The notes: generated by a model from the sequence alone, not told the origin. A DNA stretch of 17,077 bases from Actinomycetota bacterium (GCA_003242605.1 QGUZ01000090.1:1-17077), one strand, 5' to 3'. Counted from the first letter of the stretch, positions 1 through 8,561 are shown. Program-made: numbers and translations.

Positions 1-1523
<1,523 letters not shown>

Positions 1524-1530
1524 GGGGCAC

Positions 1531-1536
1531 AGCGTA
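1531..1536 (-). promoter_or_regulatory. -10-like hexamer for leaderless pccB
   Basis: On the minus strand TACGCT fits the actinobacterial TANNNT -10 pattern and ends 7 nt before the pccB ATG. No purine-rich ribosome site lies in that gap, so transcription would start at or next to the A of ATG. I see no convincing -35. Inference from position only. Confidence 0.45.
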
Positions 1537-1596
1537 ATCGTCCCGTGCGCGCGACCAGCGGGCACACCCCGCGATCGGTTGTGACGCGTCGGTAAC

Positions 1597-1610
1597 TTAC
1601 TGGCGGGTAA
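1597..1610. promoter_or_regulatory. Inverted repeat TTAC-N6-GTAA in the pccB/ppc divergent region
   Basis: TTACTGGCGGGTAA has perfect 4-bp arms around TGGCGG and stands out as AT-containing within GC-rich DNA. TTAC...GTAA palindromes of this size are common TetR-family operators near acyl-CoA genes in actinobacteria, so a regulator of acyl-CoA carboxylation is a reasonable guess. It lies about 75-87 bp before the pccB start and 111-124 bp before the ppc start, so which gene it serves is unknown. A separate 8-bp palindrome, GACGCGTC, sits just to its left at 1583-1590. Confidence 0.4.
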
Positions 1611-1654
1611 TGATCGTTTCACCGGCCGGTCCCGGCACCGGCCCTGCGCCGAGT

Positions 1655-1670
1655 AGTGGTCTAGTCCAAT
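1655..1670. promoter_or_regulatory. DasR/GntR(HutC)-type operator candidate upstream of ppc
   Basis: AGTGGTCTAGTCCAAT matches the Streptomyces DasR-responsive element consensus AGTGGTCTAGACCACT at 14 of 16 positions, with the TGGTCTAG core intact. It lies 51-66 bp upstream of the chosen ppc ATG. DasR is a GntR-family sensor of amino-sugar phosphates, but other HutC-subfamily regulators bind similar GTCTAGAC cores, so the identity of the binder is inferred. Confidence 0.5.
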
Positions 1671-1707
1671 CGGGGGGTCGCCTCGCGGTGAGACATAGCC
1701 CACTCGA

Positions 1708-1713
1708 TACCCT
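1708..1713 (+). promoter_or_regulatory. -10-like hexamer for leaderless ppc
   Basis: TACCCT fits TANNNT and is followed by 7 nt and then the ATG at 1721, with no SD sequence between. This spacing is one reason for choosing 1721 as the ppc start over other in-frame starts. A short CTCGA...TCGAG inverted repeat (1703-1718) overlaps the hexamer. Confidence 0.45.
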
Positions 1714-1720
1714 TCGAGAC

Positions 1721-4348
1721 ATGGCCGTAGGCAGGCAGAGCGTGGCCGCCGAGATGCCCGAGGAGATGCGGGCCGACGTGCGGCTGCTCGGTGAGCTACT
1801 GGGTCAGGTCATCGCCGAGAGCGGCGGTCCGGACCTGCTCGAGGACGTGGAGCGGCTGCGGAAGGCCGTGATCGGCGCCCGCCGGGGCGAGGTGTCCGCG
1901 GACGAGGTCGCCGAGATGGTCGCGGCGTGGCCGCTCGACCGCGCGGTGCAGATCGCCCGCGCGTTCACCTGTTACTTCCACCTCGCCAACCTGGCCGAGG
2001 AGCACTACCGGATCCGCACGCTGCGGCGGCGCGACACCGAGGACGCCGTGCAGCCGGAGTCGATCGCCGCGGCGGTCCGGGAGCTGCGCCAGGACCTCGG
2101 GCCGGAGCGGCTGCAACGGCTGGTCGACGAGCTCGTCTACCACCCGGTGCTCACCGCCCACCCCACCGAGGCGCGGCGCCGCGCCGTCGTCACCGCGATC
2201 CAGCGCATCAGCGCCCAGCTCGCCGCCTACAACGCGCCCGGCGCGGGCGCGGGGGAGCGCCGCGAGGCCCGGCGGCGGCTGCTGGAGGAGATCGACCTGC
2301 TGTGGCGGACCGCGCAGCTGCGGTCGACCCCGCTCGACCCGCTCGACGAGGTCCGCACCGCGATGGCGATGTTCGACGAGACGCTGTTCCGGGTGGTGCC
2401 GGTCATCTACCGGGCCCTGGACGACGCGCTCGCCGAGGGCACCGGGACCCGCCCGCCGCTCGCCCGGGCGTTCATCCGGTACGGCAGCTGGATCGGCGGC
2501 GACCGGGACGGCAACCCCAACGTCACCGCGAAGAAGACCCGCGAGGCCCTGCTCATCCAGGCCGAGCACGTGCTGATCGCGCTGGAGAACGCCACCACCC
2601 GCATCGGCCGTACCCTCACCCTCTCCGACGGCGACACCCCGGCCTCGCCGGAGCTGCGCGCCGCGCTCGCCCACGCCGAGGGCGACCACCCCGACCTGCT
2701 CGCCGAGCTCGCCATGCGCTCGCCGCGCGAGCCGCACCGGCAGTGGCTGCTGTTCTGCGCCCACCGCATCGGCGCCACCCGGCGGCGCGACCTCGACCTC
2801 GCCTACCGCTCGGCCGACGAGTTCCTGGCGGATTTGCGGCTGTGCCAGCGCTCGCTGGCGGAGGCGGGGGCGGTCCGGCAGGCGTACGGCGAGCTGCAGA
2901 ACCTCATCTGGCAGGTGGAGACGTTCGGCTTCCACCTCGCCGAGCTGGAGATCCGGCAGCACTCCCAGGTGCACGAGGCGGCGCTCGCCGAGATCCGCGC
3001 CGGCGGGCCGCTGTCCGAGCGCACCGAGGAGGTGCTCGCCACGATCCGCACCGTCGCCTGGATCCAGGAGCGGTTCGGCGTGGCCGCCTGCTCCCGGTAC
3101 GTGGTGTCGTTCACCCGCTCGGCCGCGGACGTCGCCGCGGTCTACGAGCTCGCCGAGCACGCCATGGGCGCGCGCGCCCCGGTGCTCGACGTGGTGCCGC
3201 TGTTCGAGTCCGGCGAGGACCTCGACAACGCCCCGCACGTGCTCTCCGGCATGCTCGAGCTGCCCGCGGTGCAGCGCCGCCTGGCGGAGAACGGCCGGCG
3301 GCTGGAGGTCATGCTCGGCTACTCGGACTCTGCCAAGGAGCTCGGCCCGACCGCCGCGACGCTCAAGCTGTACGACGCGCAGGCCGAGCTCGCCGAGTGG
3401 GCCGCCCGGAACGACATCAAGCTCACCCTGTTCCACGGCCGCGGCGGGGCGCTCGGCCGCGGCGGCGGCCCGGCGAACCGGGCGGTGCTCGCCCAGGCGC
3501 CCGGGTCGGTCGCCGGCCGGTTCAAGGTCACCGAGCAGGGCGAGGTGATCTTCGCGCGGTACGGCCACATGGCGATCGCCCGGCGGCACATCGAGCAGGT
3601 GACGAACGCGGTCATGCTCGCCTCCACCCCCAGCGTGGAGGACCGGGCCCGCAAGGCCGCCTCCCGGTTCCGCGCGCTCGCCGAGCGGGTCGCGTACGCG
3701 AGCGAGCGGGCCTACCGGGCGCTCACCGAGGCGCCGGGCTTCCCCGAGTGGTTCGCGCTGGTCAGCCCGCTGGAGGAGATCGGCTCGCTGCGGCTCGGCT
3801 CCCGGCCGCCGCGGCGCGGCCTCGGCGCCCCGCGCTCGCTCGACGACCTGCGGGCGATCCCGTGGGTGTTCGCCTGGGCGCAGACCCGGGTCAACCTGCC
3901 CGGCTGGTACGGCCTCGGCAGCGGCCTGGCCGCCGTGGACGACATCGACGAGCTGCGCCGCGCCTACCAGGAGTGGCCGCTGTTCAACTCGCTGATCGAC
4001 AACGCCGAGATGTCGCTGGCGAAGACCGACCGGGCGATCGCCGAGCGGTACCTGTCGCTCGGCGGCCGGGAGGACTTCACCGAGCGGGTGCTCGCCGAGT
4101 ACGACCTCACCATGCGGCTCGTGCTCGAGGTGACCGGCCACACGCGGCTGCTGGAGAACCGCCGGGTGCTGTCCCGCGCGGTGCAGCTCCGCAACCCGTA
4201 CGTGGACGCGCTGTCCCACCTGCAGCTGCGCGCGCTGTCCGCGCTGCGGGCGAACCGCGAGCTGAGCGAGCACGAGCGCGACCGGCTGTCGACGCTGCTG
4301 CTGCTCTCGGTGAACGGCGTGGCCGCCGGGCTGCAGAACACCGGCTGA
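1721..4348 (+). CDS. ppc: Phosphoenolpyruvate carboxylase
   Basis: Cytoplasmic anaplerotic enzyme that converts phosphoenolpyruvate and bicarbonate to oxaloacetate and phosphate. The 875-residue product has the usual bacterial length (E. coli 883). Family landmarks are LTAHPTEARR with the catalytic His near residue 147, IGGDRDGNPN near 258-267, GYSDSAKELGPTAATL near 533-548, FHGRGGALGRGGGP near 571-584, and the conserved C-terminal end NGVAAGLQNTG. The reading frame is open back to 1610, but the extra N-terminal residues show nothing family-like. ATG 1721 is preferred because of the -10-like TACCCT 7 nt before it. GTG 1742, ATG 1754 and ATG 1766 are in-frame alternatives. The gene sits between pccB and birA, which are neighbours in M. 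tuberculosis, so ppc looks like an insertion or lineage-specific arrangement. Confidence 0.97.
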   Translation: MAVGRQSVAAEMPEEMRADVRLLGELLGQVIAESGGPDLLEDVERLRKAVIGARRGEVSADEVAEMVAAWPLDRAVQIARAFTCYFHLANLAEEHYRIRTLRRRDTEDAVQPESIAAAVRELRQDLGPERLQRLVDELVYHPVLTAHPTEARRRAVVTAIQRISAQLAAYNAPGAGAGERREARRRLLEEIDLLWRTAQLRSTPLDPLDEVRTAMAMFDETLFRVVPVIYRALDDALAEGTGTRPPLARAFIRYGSWIGGDRDGNPNVTAKKTREALLIQAEHVLIALENATTRIGRTLTLSDGDTPASPELRAALAHAEGDHPDLLAELAMRSPREPHRQWLLFCAHRIGATRRRDLDLAYRSADEFLADLRLCQRSLAEAGAVRQAYGELQNLIWQVETFGFHLAELEIRQHSQVHEAALAEIRAGGPLSERTEEVLATIRTVAWIQERFGVAACSRYVVSFTRSAADVAAVYELAEHAMGARAPVLDVVPLFESGEDLDNAPHVLSGMLELPAVQRRLAENGRRLEVMLGYSDSAKELGPTAATLKLYDAQAELAEWAARNDIKLTLFHGRGGALGRGGGPANRAVLAQAPGSVAGRFKVTEQGEVIFARYGHMAIARRHIEQVTNAVMLASTPSVEDRARKAASRFRALAERVAYASERAYRALTEAPGFPEWFALVSPLEEIGSLRLGSRPPRRGLGAPRSLDDLRAIPWVFAWAQTRVNLPGWYGLGSGLAAVDDIDELRRAYQEWPLFNSLIDNAEMSLAKTDRAIAERYLSLGGREDFTERVLAEYDLTMRLVLEVTGHTRLLENRRVLSRAVQLRNPYVDALSHLQLRALSALRANRELSEHERDRLSTLLLLSVNGVAAGLQNTG

Positions 4349-4387
4349 CCGGCGCGGCCGGTGGCCGGAGCGGTCCGCGCGACCGGG

Positions 4388-4393
4388 CAGGAT
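4388..4393 (+). promoter_or_regulatory. -10-like hexamer for leaderless birA
   Basis: CAGGAT lies exactly 6 nt before the GTG at 4400. It departs from TANNNT only at its first base. The intervening GGGCGG could also act as a weak ribosome site, so leaderless initiation is possible but not certain. Confidence 0.35.
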
Positions 4394-4399
4394 GGGCGG

Positions 4400-5233
4400 G
4401 TGGACGAATCGCCGTACACCGATCTCGACCGCCCGCCGCTGTCGCAGCGGGCGCTGACGCGGGCGCTGGTGCGGCCTGGGTCGCTGTGGTCGTCGCTCAC
4501 CGTGGTGGGCCGCACGGGGTCGACCAACGCCGACCTCGCCGAGGCGGCCCGGGCGGGCGCGCCCGAGGGGACCGTGCTCGTCACCGAGTACCAGTCCGCC
4601 GGGCGCGGGCGGCAGGGGCGCACCTGGTCGGCGCCGCCCCGGTCCGGGCTGATGTTCTCGGTGCTGCTGCGGCCGCGGGTGCCGGTCGCGCGGCTGGGCT
4701 GGCTGCCGCTGCTCGTCGGCGTGGCCGGGGCGACCGCGGTACGGCGGATCGCCGAGGTGGACGTGCGGCTGAAGTGGCCCAACGACCTGCTCGCCGGGGA
4801 GCGCAAGCTCGCCGGGGTGCTCGCCGAACGGGTGGAGTCCGGCGGGGACGGCGCGGTCGTGGTGGGCATGGGGCTCAACGTGAGCCTGCGCCGGGAGGAG
4901 CTGCCGGTGCCGACCGCGACCTCGCTCGCGCTGGAGGGCGCGGCGTGCACCGACCGCGACCCGCTGCTGCGGGCCGTGCTGCGCGAGATCGAGCGGCACT
5001 ACCGCGACTGGACGGCCGCGGACGGCGACGCGGACGCGGCCGGGCTGCGCTCGGCCTACCTCGCCGCGAGCGCCACGGTCGGCCGCGAGGTGCGCGTCGA
5101 GCTGCCGGGCGACCGGGTGCTCACCGGCGTGGCCACCGGGGTGGACGCCTCCGGGTGCCTGCTGGTGCGCGCCGGCGGCGAGGAGCGGGCGGTGAGCGCC
5201 GGGGAGGTCGTGCACGTACGGCCGGCCCGGTGA
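4400..5233 (+). CDS. birA: Biotin--[acetyl-CoA-carboxylase] ligase
   Basis: Cytoplasmic ligase that forms biotinyl-AMP from biotin and ATP and transfers biotin to the carrier lysine of acyl-CoA carboxylase alpha subunits (and any other biotin protein). The 277-residue product carries TGSTNADLA (39-47), the biotin/AMP loop GRGRQGRTW (68-76), KWPNDLL (125-131) with a following Lys136, GMGLNV in the core, and a small C-terminal SH3-like domain from about residue 225. There is no N-terminal helix-turn-helix, so it is a class I enzyme without the repressor function of E. coli BirA. The open frame extends to GTG 4361, but GTG 4400 is preferred because homologues start near SPYxxLDRPPL and a -10-like CAGGAT lies 6 nt upstream. 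It functionally pairs with pccB, one gene away. Confidence 0.95.
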   Translation: MDESPYTDLDRPPLSQRALTRALVRPGSLWSSLTVVGRTGSTNADLAEAARAGAPEGTVLVTEYQSAGRGRQGRTWSAPPRSGLMFSVLLRPRVPVARLGWLPLLVGVAGATAVRRIAEVDVRLKWPNDLLAGERKLAGVLAERVESGGDGAVVVGMGLNVSLRREELPVPTATSLALEGAACTDRDPLLRAVLREIERHYRDWTAADGDADAAGLRSAYLAASATVGREVRVELPGDRVLTGVATGVDASGCLLVRAGGEERAVSAGEVVHVRPAR

Positions 5234-5243
5234 TCCCGCCGGT

Positions 5244-5258
5244 CGATCAGGCTGATCG
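5244..5258. terminator. Short hairpin after birA
   Basis: CGATCA-GGC-TGATCG is a perfect 6-bp inverted repeat starting 11 nt after the birA stop. There is no T-run, and the 3-nt loop and short stem make it only a candidate terminator. Confidence 0.3.
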
Positions 5259-5458
5259 GACACCGTGAACCGGCGCGGTGGCCTGCGGCGGGACGAGCCC
5301 AGGGGTGCGGCCGCCGCCGGCGCGGTGGGCGGAACCCCGTGCGGCGTGGCGGGACCGCCGCCCGCGCCGCGCCCGGCGGCACGGCTACGGCGAGCGGGAC
5401 GGAGACGCCGTCCCCGCGGTGCGCGCGGGATCGCCGCCCGGCACGGTGGCGGAGCGGG

Positions 5459-5467
5459 TTATCCACA
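5459..5467 (+). promoter_or_regulatory. Exact DnaA-box sequence
   Basis: TTATCCACA is identical to the classical E. coli DnaA box and compatible with the looser Streptomyces consensus. Its TCCAC is repeated in inverse as GTGGA three bases later (5462-5474). It is a single box in a promoter-proximal position about 54 bp before the PH-domain gene, so it is not an origin. Chance occurrence cannot be excluded. Confidence 0.35.
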
Positions 5468-5507
5468 GGGTGGACACAAGGGGCGGACGGCGCGTCCCTC
5501 GCCGTGC

Positions 5508-5513
5508 CACGAT
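5508..5513 (+). promoter_or_regulatory. -10-like hexamer for the PH-domain gene
   Basis: CACGAT is followed by 7 nt (GTGCCGC) and then the ATG at 5521, with no SD sequence. It is one mismatch from TANNNT. This is the same layout as the other leaderless candidates in this window. Confidence 0.35.
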
Positions 5514-5520
5514 GTGCCGC

Positions 5521-6033
5521 ATGGGAATCCCCGAGCATCATCTGACCGAGGGCGAGCGCGTGGTGCACTCGTTCCATCCGCACTGGCGACGGCTGGTGCG
5601 GCCGGTCCTCGCGGTCGTCGTCCTGCTCGCCGCCCTCGTGACCGCCCTGTTGTTCATCCCCGGCGGCGAGCCGTACACCCCCTACGCCCGGCTCGCGGTC
5701 GCGGCGGTGGTCGTGGTCCTGCTCGTGTGGTGGGCGCTCGTGCCCTACCTGCGCTGGGTGACCACGTCGTACACGCTCACCACGCACCGGTTCTCGATCA
5801 GCACCGGCATCCTCAACAAGTCCCAGGACGACATCCCGCTCGCCAAGGTCACCAGCGTGAGCTCGGACCAGCGCCTGCTCGAGCGCATCCTCGGCTGCGG
5901 CACCCTGGTCGTGGAGTCCGCCTCGGACAGCGGCGACATCCGGCTCACCGACGTCCCCCGCATCCAGCTGGTGCGATCCGAGCTGTTCCGCCTGGTGGAG
6001 GACATCTCGGACGGGCAGGTGGACGGACGGTGA
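5521..6033 (+). CDS. Membrane protein with bacterial PH (bPH2, DUF304/YdbS-like) domain
   Basis: 170-residue membrane protein of unknown job. Two hydrophobic segments (about residues 26-47 and 57-76) form a hairpin, followed by a cytoplasmic bPH2 domain (about 80-160). The domain has the family hallmark pattern YTLTTHRFSISTGILNKSQD (84-103), then DIPLAKVTSVSSDQ and a GCGTLVVESA strand. Such proteins are widespread in actinobacteria. A similar gene (Rv3278c) lies next to birA in M. tuberculosis as I recall it, which supports conserved linkage rather than function. The start is set at ATG 5521 because the sequence upstream of it (5278-5520) is arginine/proline-rich and unlike the family, and a -10-like hexamer lies 7 nt before it. 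The cyclase gene follows after 36 nt, so co-transcription is possible. Confidence 0.85.
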   Translation: MGIPEHHLTEGERVVHSFHPHWRRLVRPVLAVVVLLAALVTALLFIPGGEPYTPYARLAVAAVVVVLLVWWALVPYLRWVTTSYTLTTHRFSISTGILNKSQDDIPLAKVTSVSSDQRLLERILGCGTLVVESASDSGDIRLTDVPRIQLVRSELFRLVEDISDGQVDGR

Positions 6034-6056
6034 GCGACAGCGATCCCGGCAAACGA

Positions 6057-6062
6057 TATAAA
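6057..6062 (+). promoter_or_regulatory. AT-rich -10-like element before the adenylate cyclase
   Basis: GATATAAA (6055-6062) is one of the very few AT-rich patches in this region. TATAAA ends 7 nt before the ATG at 6070, again the leaderless spacing. It suggests the cyclase has its own promoter despite only 36 nt to the preceding gene. Confidence 0.4.
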
Positions 6063-6069
6063 CAGAGCA

Positions 6070-7119
6070 ATGAATGAGGTTCCGGCGAAGCGGCCGACGG
6101 CGGAGGACATCGAGCGCGTTTTCCTCGGTCCGCCCGCTCGCCACACCCGGCACCAGGTCGCCGAGGCGGCCGGGGTGCCGTCGGAGCTGGCCGCCCGCAT
6201 CTGGCGCGCGCTGGGGTTCGCCGCCCCCGCCGACGACGCGGTCGCCTTCAGCGACGCCGACGTGGCCGCGCTGCGCCGCATCGGCGTGCTGCTCGAGGAG
6301 GGGCTGCTCGACGAGAAGCTCGTGATCCGCATGGCCCGGGCGCTCGGGCAGACCACGGCCCGGCTCGCCCAGTGGCAGATCGAGCTCGTCCTCGACCACC
6401 TCGCCGGTTCCGGGGAGCGGGTCGCCGAGGCGGACCTCGCCCGGATTCTCGAGGCGGCCGAGCGGCTCCTGCCGGACTTCGAGAAGCTGCTCGTGCACGT
6501 CTGGCGGGTGCAGCTCGCCGCCGCGGCCAACCGCGTGCTCGCCACCGACGACCTCGCGCCGTCCCCGCGGATCACGCTCGCGGTGGGCTTCGTGGACCTG
6601 GTCTCGTTCACCCGCTACTCGCGGGAGCTCGACGAGTCGGCGCTCACCGAGCTGGTCGAGGGCTTCGAGTCCCGCGCGGCGGACGTGATCGCGGCCCAGG
6701 GCGGGCGGCTGGTCAAGGCGCTCGGCGACGAGGTGCTGTTCACCGCGCAGGACCCGCCCTCCGCGGCGGCGATCGCGCTCGAGCTCGCGGACGCCGTGCG
6801 GCAGGACGGGCCGGACGTCCGGGTCGGCCTCGCCTACGGCCCGATCCTGCCCGTGATGGGCGACGTCTTCGGCCCCACGGTGAACCTGGCGGCGCGGCTC
6901 ACCGCGATCGCGCGCCCGGGGACGATCATCATCGACACCGGCATGGCGGAGGGGCTTGCCGGCGTACCCGGCCTGGAGATCTGCAAGATCAGGCGCAGGC
7001 CGGCCCGTGGCTTCGGGGTGATCCAGCCGTACGTCCTGCGGGCGGTACCGGCGGATCGGGAACAAGCGGGGGAGACCGGCGAACGGCCGGCACAGGCGTC
7101 GGCGAGACAGGCACGGTGA
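6070..7119 (+). CDS. cya: Class III adenylate cyclase with N-terminal regulatory domain
   Basis: Predicted soluble enzyme making cAMP from ATP. Residues about 10-155 are helical and resemble the actinobacterial cyclase regulatory domain (as in Rv1264-type enzymes), with the stretch VAEAAGVPSELAARIWRALG at 30-49. The catalytic domain spans about 168-325. All class III key residues are present: metal Asp176 (FVDLVSFT) and Asp220 (KALGDEVLF), adenine-specifying Lys216 and Asp265, and transition-state Asn272 and Arg276 (VNLAARL). The spacings Asp176-Asp220 (44) and Asp265-Asn272-Arg276 equal those of mammalian cyclases. The Lys/Asp pair favours ATP over GTP. No membrane segment is seen. It lies near birA, as the Streptomyces cya gene does to my recollection, so orthology is inferred. 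The 25-residue C-terminal tail is low-complexity. Confidence 0.92.
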   Translation: MNEVPAKRPTAEDIERVFLGPPARHTRHQVAEAAGVPSELAARIWRALGFAAPADDAVAFSDADVAALRRIGVLLEEGLLDEKLVIRMARALGQTTARLAQWQIELVLDHLAGSGERVAEADLARILEAAERLLPDFEKLLVHVWRVQLAAAANRVLATDDLAPSPRITLAVGFVDLVSFTRYSRELDESALTELVEGFESRAADVIAAQGGRLVKALGDEVLFTAQDPPSAAAIALELADAVRQDGPDVRVGLAYGPILPVMGDVFGPTVNLAARLTAIARPGTIIIDTGMAEGLAGVPGLEICKIRRRPARGFGVIQPYVLRAVPADREQAGETGERPAQASARQAR

Positions 7120-7201
7120 TCCGGGCCGACGGGACGAGGGAGCGCGCCGACGGCTCCGCGCCCGGCCCGGGGGTCACCGGCGAGTGCGAGTGAGGTGCGA
7201 T

Positions 7202-8287
7202 ATGCCGTACGAGGTGCAAGGCGTGGTCGCCAGGGCCAAGGGCGAGCCGGTGCGCGTGGAGCGCGTCCACGTCCCCGACCCGGGCCCGGGCGAGGCGGTG
7301 GTGAACGTCCAGGCCTGCGGCGTCTGCCACACCGACCTGCACTACCGCGAGGGCGGGATCACCGACGAGTTCCCGTTCCTGCTCGGCCACGAGGCGGCCG
7401 GAACGGTCGAGGCGGTCGGCCCGGACGTGACCACGGTGCAGCCGGGCGACTACGTGATCCTCAACTGGCGCGCGGTGTGCGGCAACTGCCGGGCCTGCCT
7501 GCGCGGGCGGCCGTGGTACTGCTTCGCCACGCACAACGCGCGGCAGAAGATGACGCTCGAGGACGGCACCGAGCTCACCCCGGCGCTCGGCATCGGCGCG
7601 TTCATCGAGAAGACGCTGGTCGCCGCCGGGCAGTGCACGAAGGTCGACCCGGCCGCGCGCCCGGCCGTGGCCGGCCTGCTCGGCTGCGGGGTGATGGCCG
7701 GCATCGGCGCGGCGATCAACACCGGCGGGGTGACCCGCGGCGACTCGGTCGCGGTGATCGGCTGCGGCGGCGTGGGCGACGCGGCGATCCTCGGCTCGCG
7801 CCTCGCGGGCGCGGCGAAGATCATCGCGGTGGACGTGGACGACCGCAAGCTCGAGTGGGCGAAGCGGTTCGGCGCCACCCACACGATCAACTCCACGAAG
7901 ACCGACCCGGTCGAGGCGATCCGCGAGATCACCGGCGGCTTCGGCGCGGACGTGGTGATCGAGGCGGTCGGCCGCCCGGAGACCTACAAGCAGGCCTTCT
8001 ACGCCCGCGACCTCGCGGGCACCGTGGTGCTCGTCGGCGTGCCCACCCCGGACATGACGATCGAGCTGCCGCTGCTCGACGTGTTCGGCCGGGGCGGCGC
8101 GCTGAAGTCGTCCTGGTACGGCGACTGCCTGCCATCGCGGGACTTCCCGATGCTCATCGACCTCTACCTGCAGGGCCGGCTCGACCTCGAGGGGTTCGTG
8201 ACCGAGACGATCCGGCTCGACCAGGTTGAGGAGGCGTTCGCCAAGATGCACCGGGGCGAGGTGCTGCGCTCGGTGGTCGAGCTCTGA
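7202..8287 (+). CDS. mscR: S-(hydroxymethyl)mycothiol dehydrogenase (mycothiol-dependent formaldehyde dehydrogenase)
   Basis: Zinc- and NAD-dependent medium-chain dehydrogenase of 361 residues. It oxidises the formaldehyde-mycothiol adduct and also reduces S-nitrosomycothiol in related species, so it detoxifies formaldehyde and NO in the cytoplasm. Catalytic zinc ligands are visible as Cys42 (CGVCHTDLHYREGG), His63-Glu64 (LGHEAAG) and Cys162 (LLGCGVMAG). The structural zinc lobe has Cys93, 96, 99 and 107. The NAD-binding GCGGVG is at 187-192. The segments NWRAVCG, LTPALGIGAF and GGALKSSWYGDCLP are typical of the mycothiol-specific group. ATG 7202 is preferred over GTG 7184 because homologues begin MPxxVxGV and GAGG (7193-7196) lies 5 nt upstream. 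In many actinobacteria a metallo-beta-lactamase-fold gene follows, but none is here; two long hairpins follow instead. Confidence 0.95.
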   Translation: MPYEVQGVVARAKGEPVRVERVHVPDPGPGEAVVNVQACGVCHTDLHYREGGITDEFPFLLGHEAAGTVEAVGPDVTTVQPGDYVILNWRAVCGNCRACLRGRPWYCFATHNARQKMTLEDGTELTPALGIGAFIEKTLVAAGQCTKVDPAARPAVAGLLGCGVMAGIGAAINTGGVTRGDSVAVIGCGGVGDAAILGSRLAGAAKIIAVDVDDRKLEWAKRFGATHTINSTKTDPVEAIREITGGFGADVVIEAVGRPETYKQAFYARDLAGTVVLVGVPTPDMTIELPLLDVFGRGGALKSSWYGDCLPSRDFPMLIDLYLQGRLDLEGFVTETIRLDQVEEAFAKMHRGEVLRSVVEL

Positions 8288-8308
8288 CCCCGCGGCCCCG
8301 GCGCAGCG

Positions 8309-8341
8309 GGCCGTCGCGCCCGGTCTCCGGGCGCGACGGCC
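8309..8341. terminator. Strong perfect hairpin after mscR (15-bp stem, 3-nt loop)
   Basis: The arms GGCCGTCGCGCCCGG and CCGGGCGCGACGGCC are perfectly complementary around a TCT loop, starting 21 nt after the mscR stop. There is no T-tract, as is usual for actinobacterial terminators. Its length and perfection make a terminator the best call. Confidence 0.75.
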
Positions 8342-8383
8342 GCGCCAGCGGACCACGCGGCGGGCGGCGACGAAGTGCATGAC

Positions 8384-8425
8384 GCGGCGGATCCGGCGCA
8401 CGGGCTCGAGCGCCGGATCCGCCGC
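8384..8425. terminator. Second perfect hairpin (16-bp stem, 10-nt loop)
   Basis: The arms GCGGCGGATCCGGCGC and GCGCCGGATCCGCCGC are perfectly complementary with a 10-nt loop, 42 nt after the first hairpin. It could be a back-up terminator. Each arm also contains its own GGATCC palindrome, so a protein-binding or cruciform role is possible. Confidence 0.6.
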
Positions 8426-8561
8426 GGCGGCGTTGCCGCAGGACCGGGCACGGCGCCGCCGCCGCGGGCATGGGCATCACGGCGCTGACGCGGGGGACAA
8501 CGGGAGTGCGACGCGGCGGGCCAGGACGGAATGCCTTGGACGCACCATGACCCGGCCCGGA

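Larger units (their letters stand above)
5234..5520. other. Intergenic region between birA and the PH-domain gene
   Basis: 287 bp with no credible gene; reading frames here are arginine/proline-rich noise. It holds the short hairpin after birA, a second inverted repeat GGGACGG-N5-CCGTCCC (5396-5414), an exact DnaA box (5459-5467) within TCCAC-N3-GTGGA, and the presumed promoter of the downstream gene. Confidence 0.6.

Noticed and set aside
1580..1595. Possible CRP-type site (TGTGA half) near the pccB/ppc region, suggested by the cyclase in the window
   Set aside because: Only the TGTGA half is present; the other half (GGTAA) does not match TCACA, so it is not a usable CRP site.
1796..5263. 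Very long minus-strand open frame (about 1155 codons) spanning ppc and birA
   Set aside because: It is antisense to two confidently identified enzymes, its translation is repetitive Arg/Gly/Ala/Glu/His-rich with no domain, and long spurious frames are expected in DNA this GC-rich.
1927..5268. Plus-strand 1113-codon frame overlapping ppc and birA
   Set aside because: It is another-frame shadow of ppc and birA; the translation is Arg/Pro/Ala low complexity.
5265..5520. Possible small genes in the birA to PH-domain gap
   Set aside because: The candidate frames give Arg/Pro/Gly-rich peptides without ribosome sites or family resemblance; hairpins and a DnaA box explain the structure better.
5056..8401. 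Long minus-strand frames across the PH-domain, cyclase and mscR genes
   Set aside because: They are shadows opposite genes with intact catalytic motifs; the compositions are Arg/His/Asp-rich with no domain.
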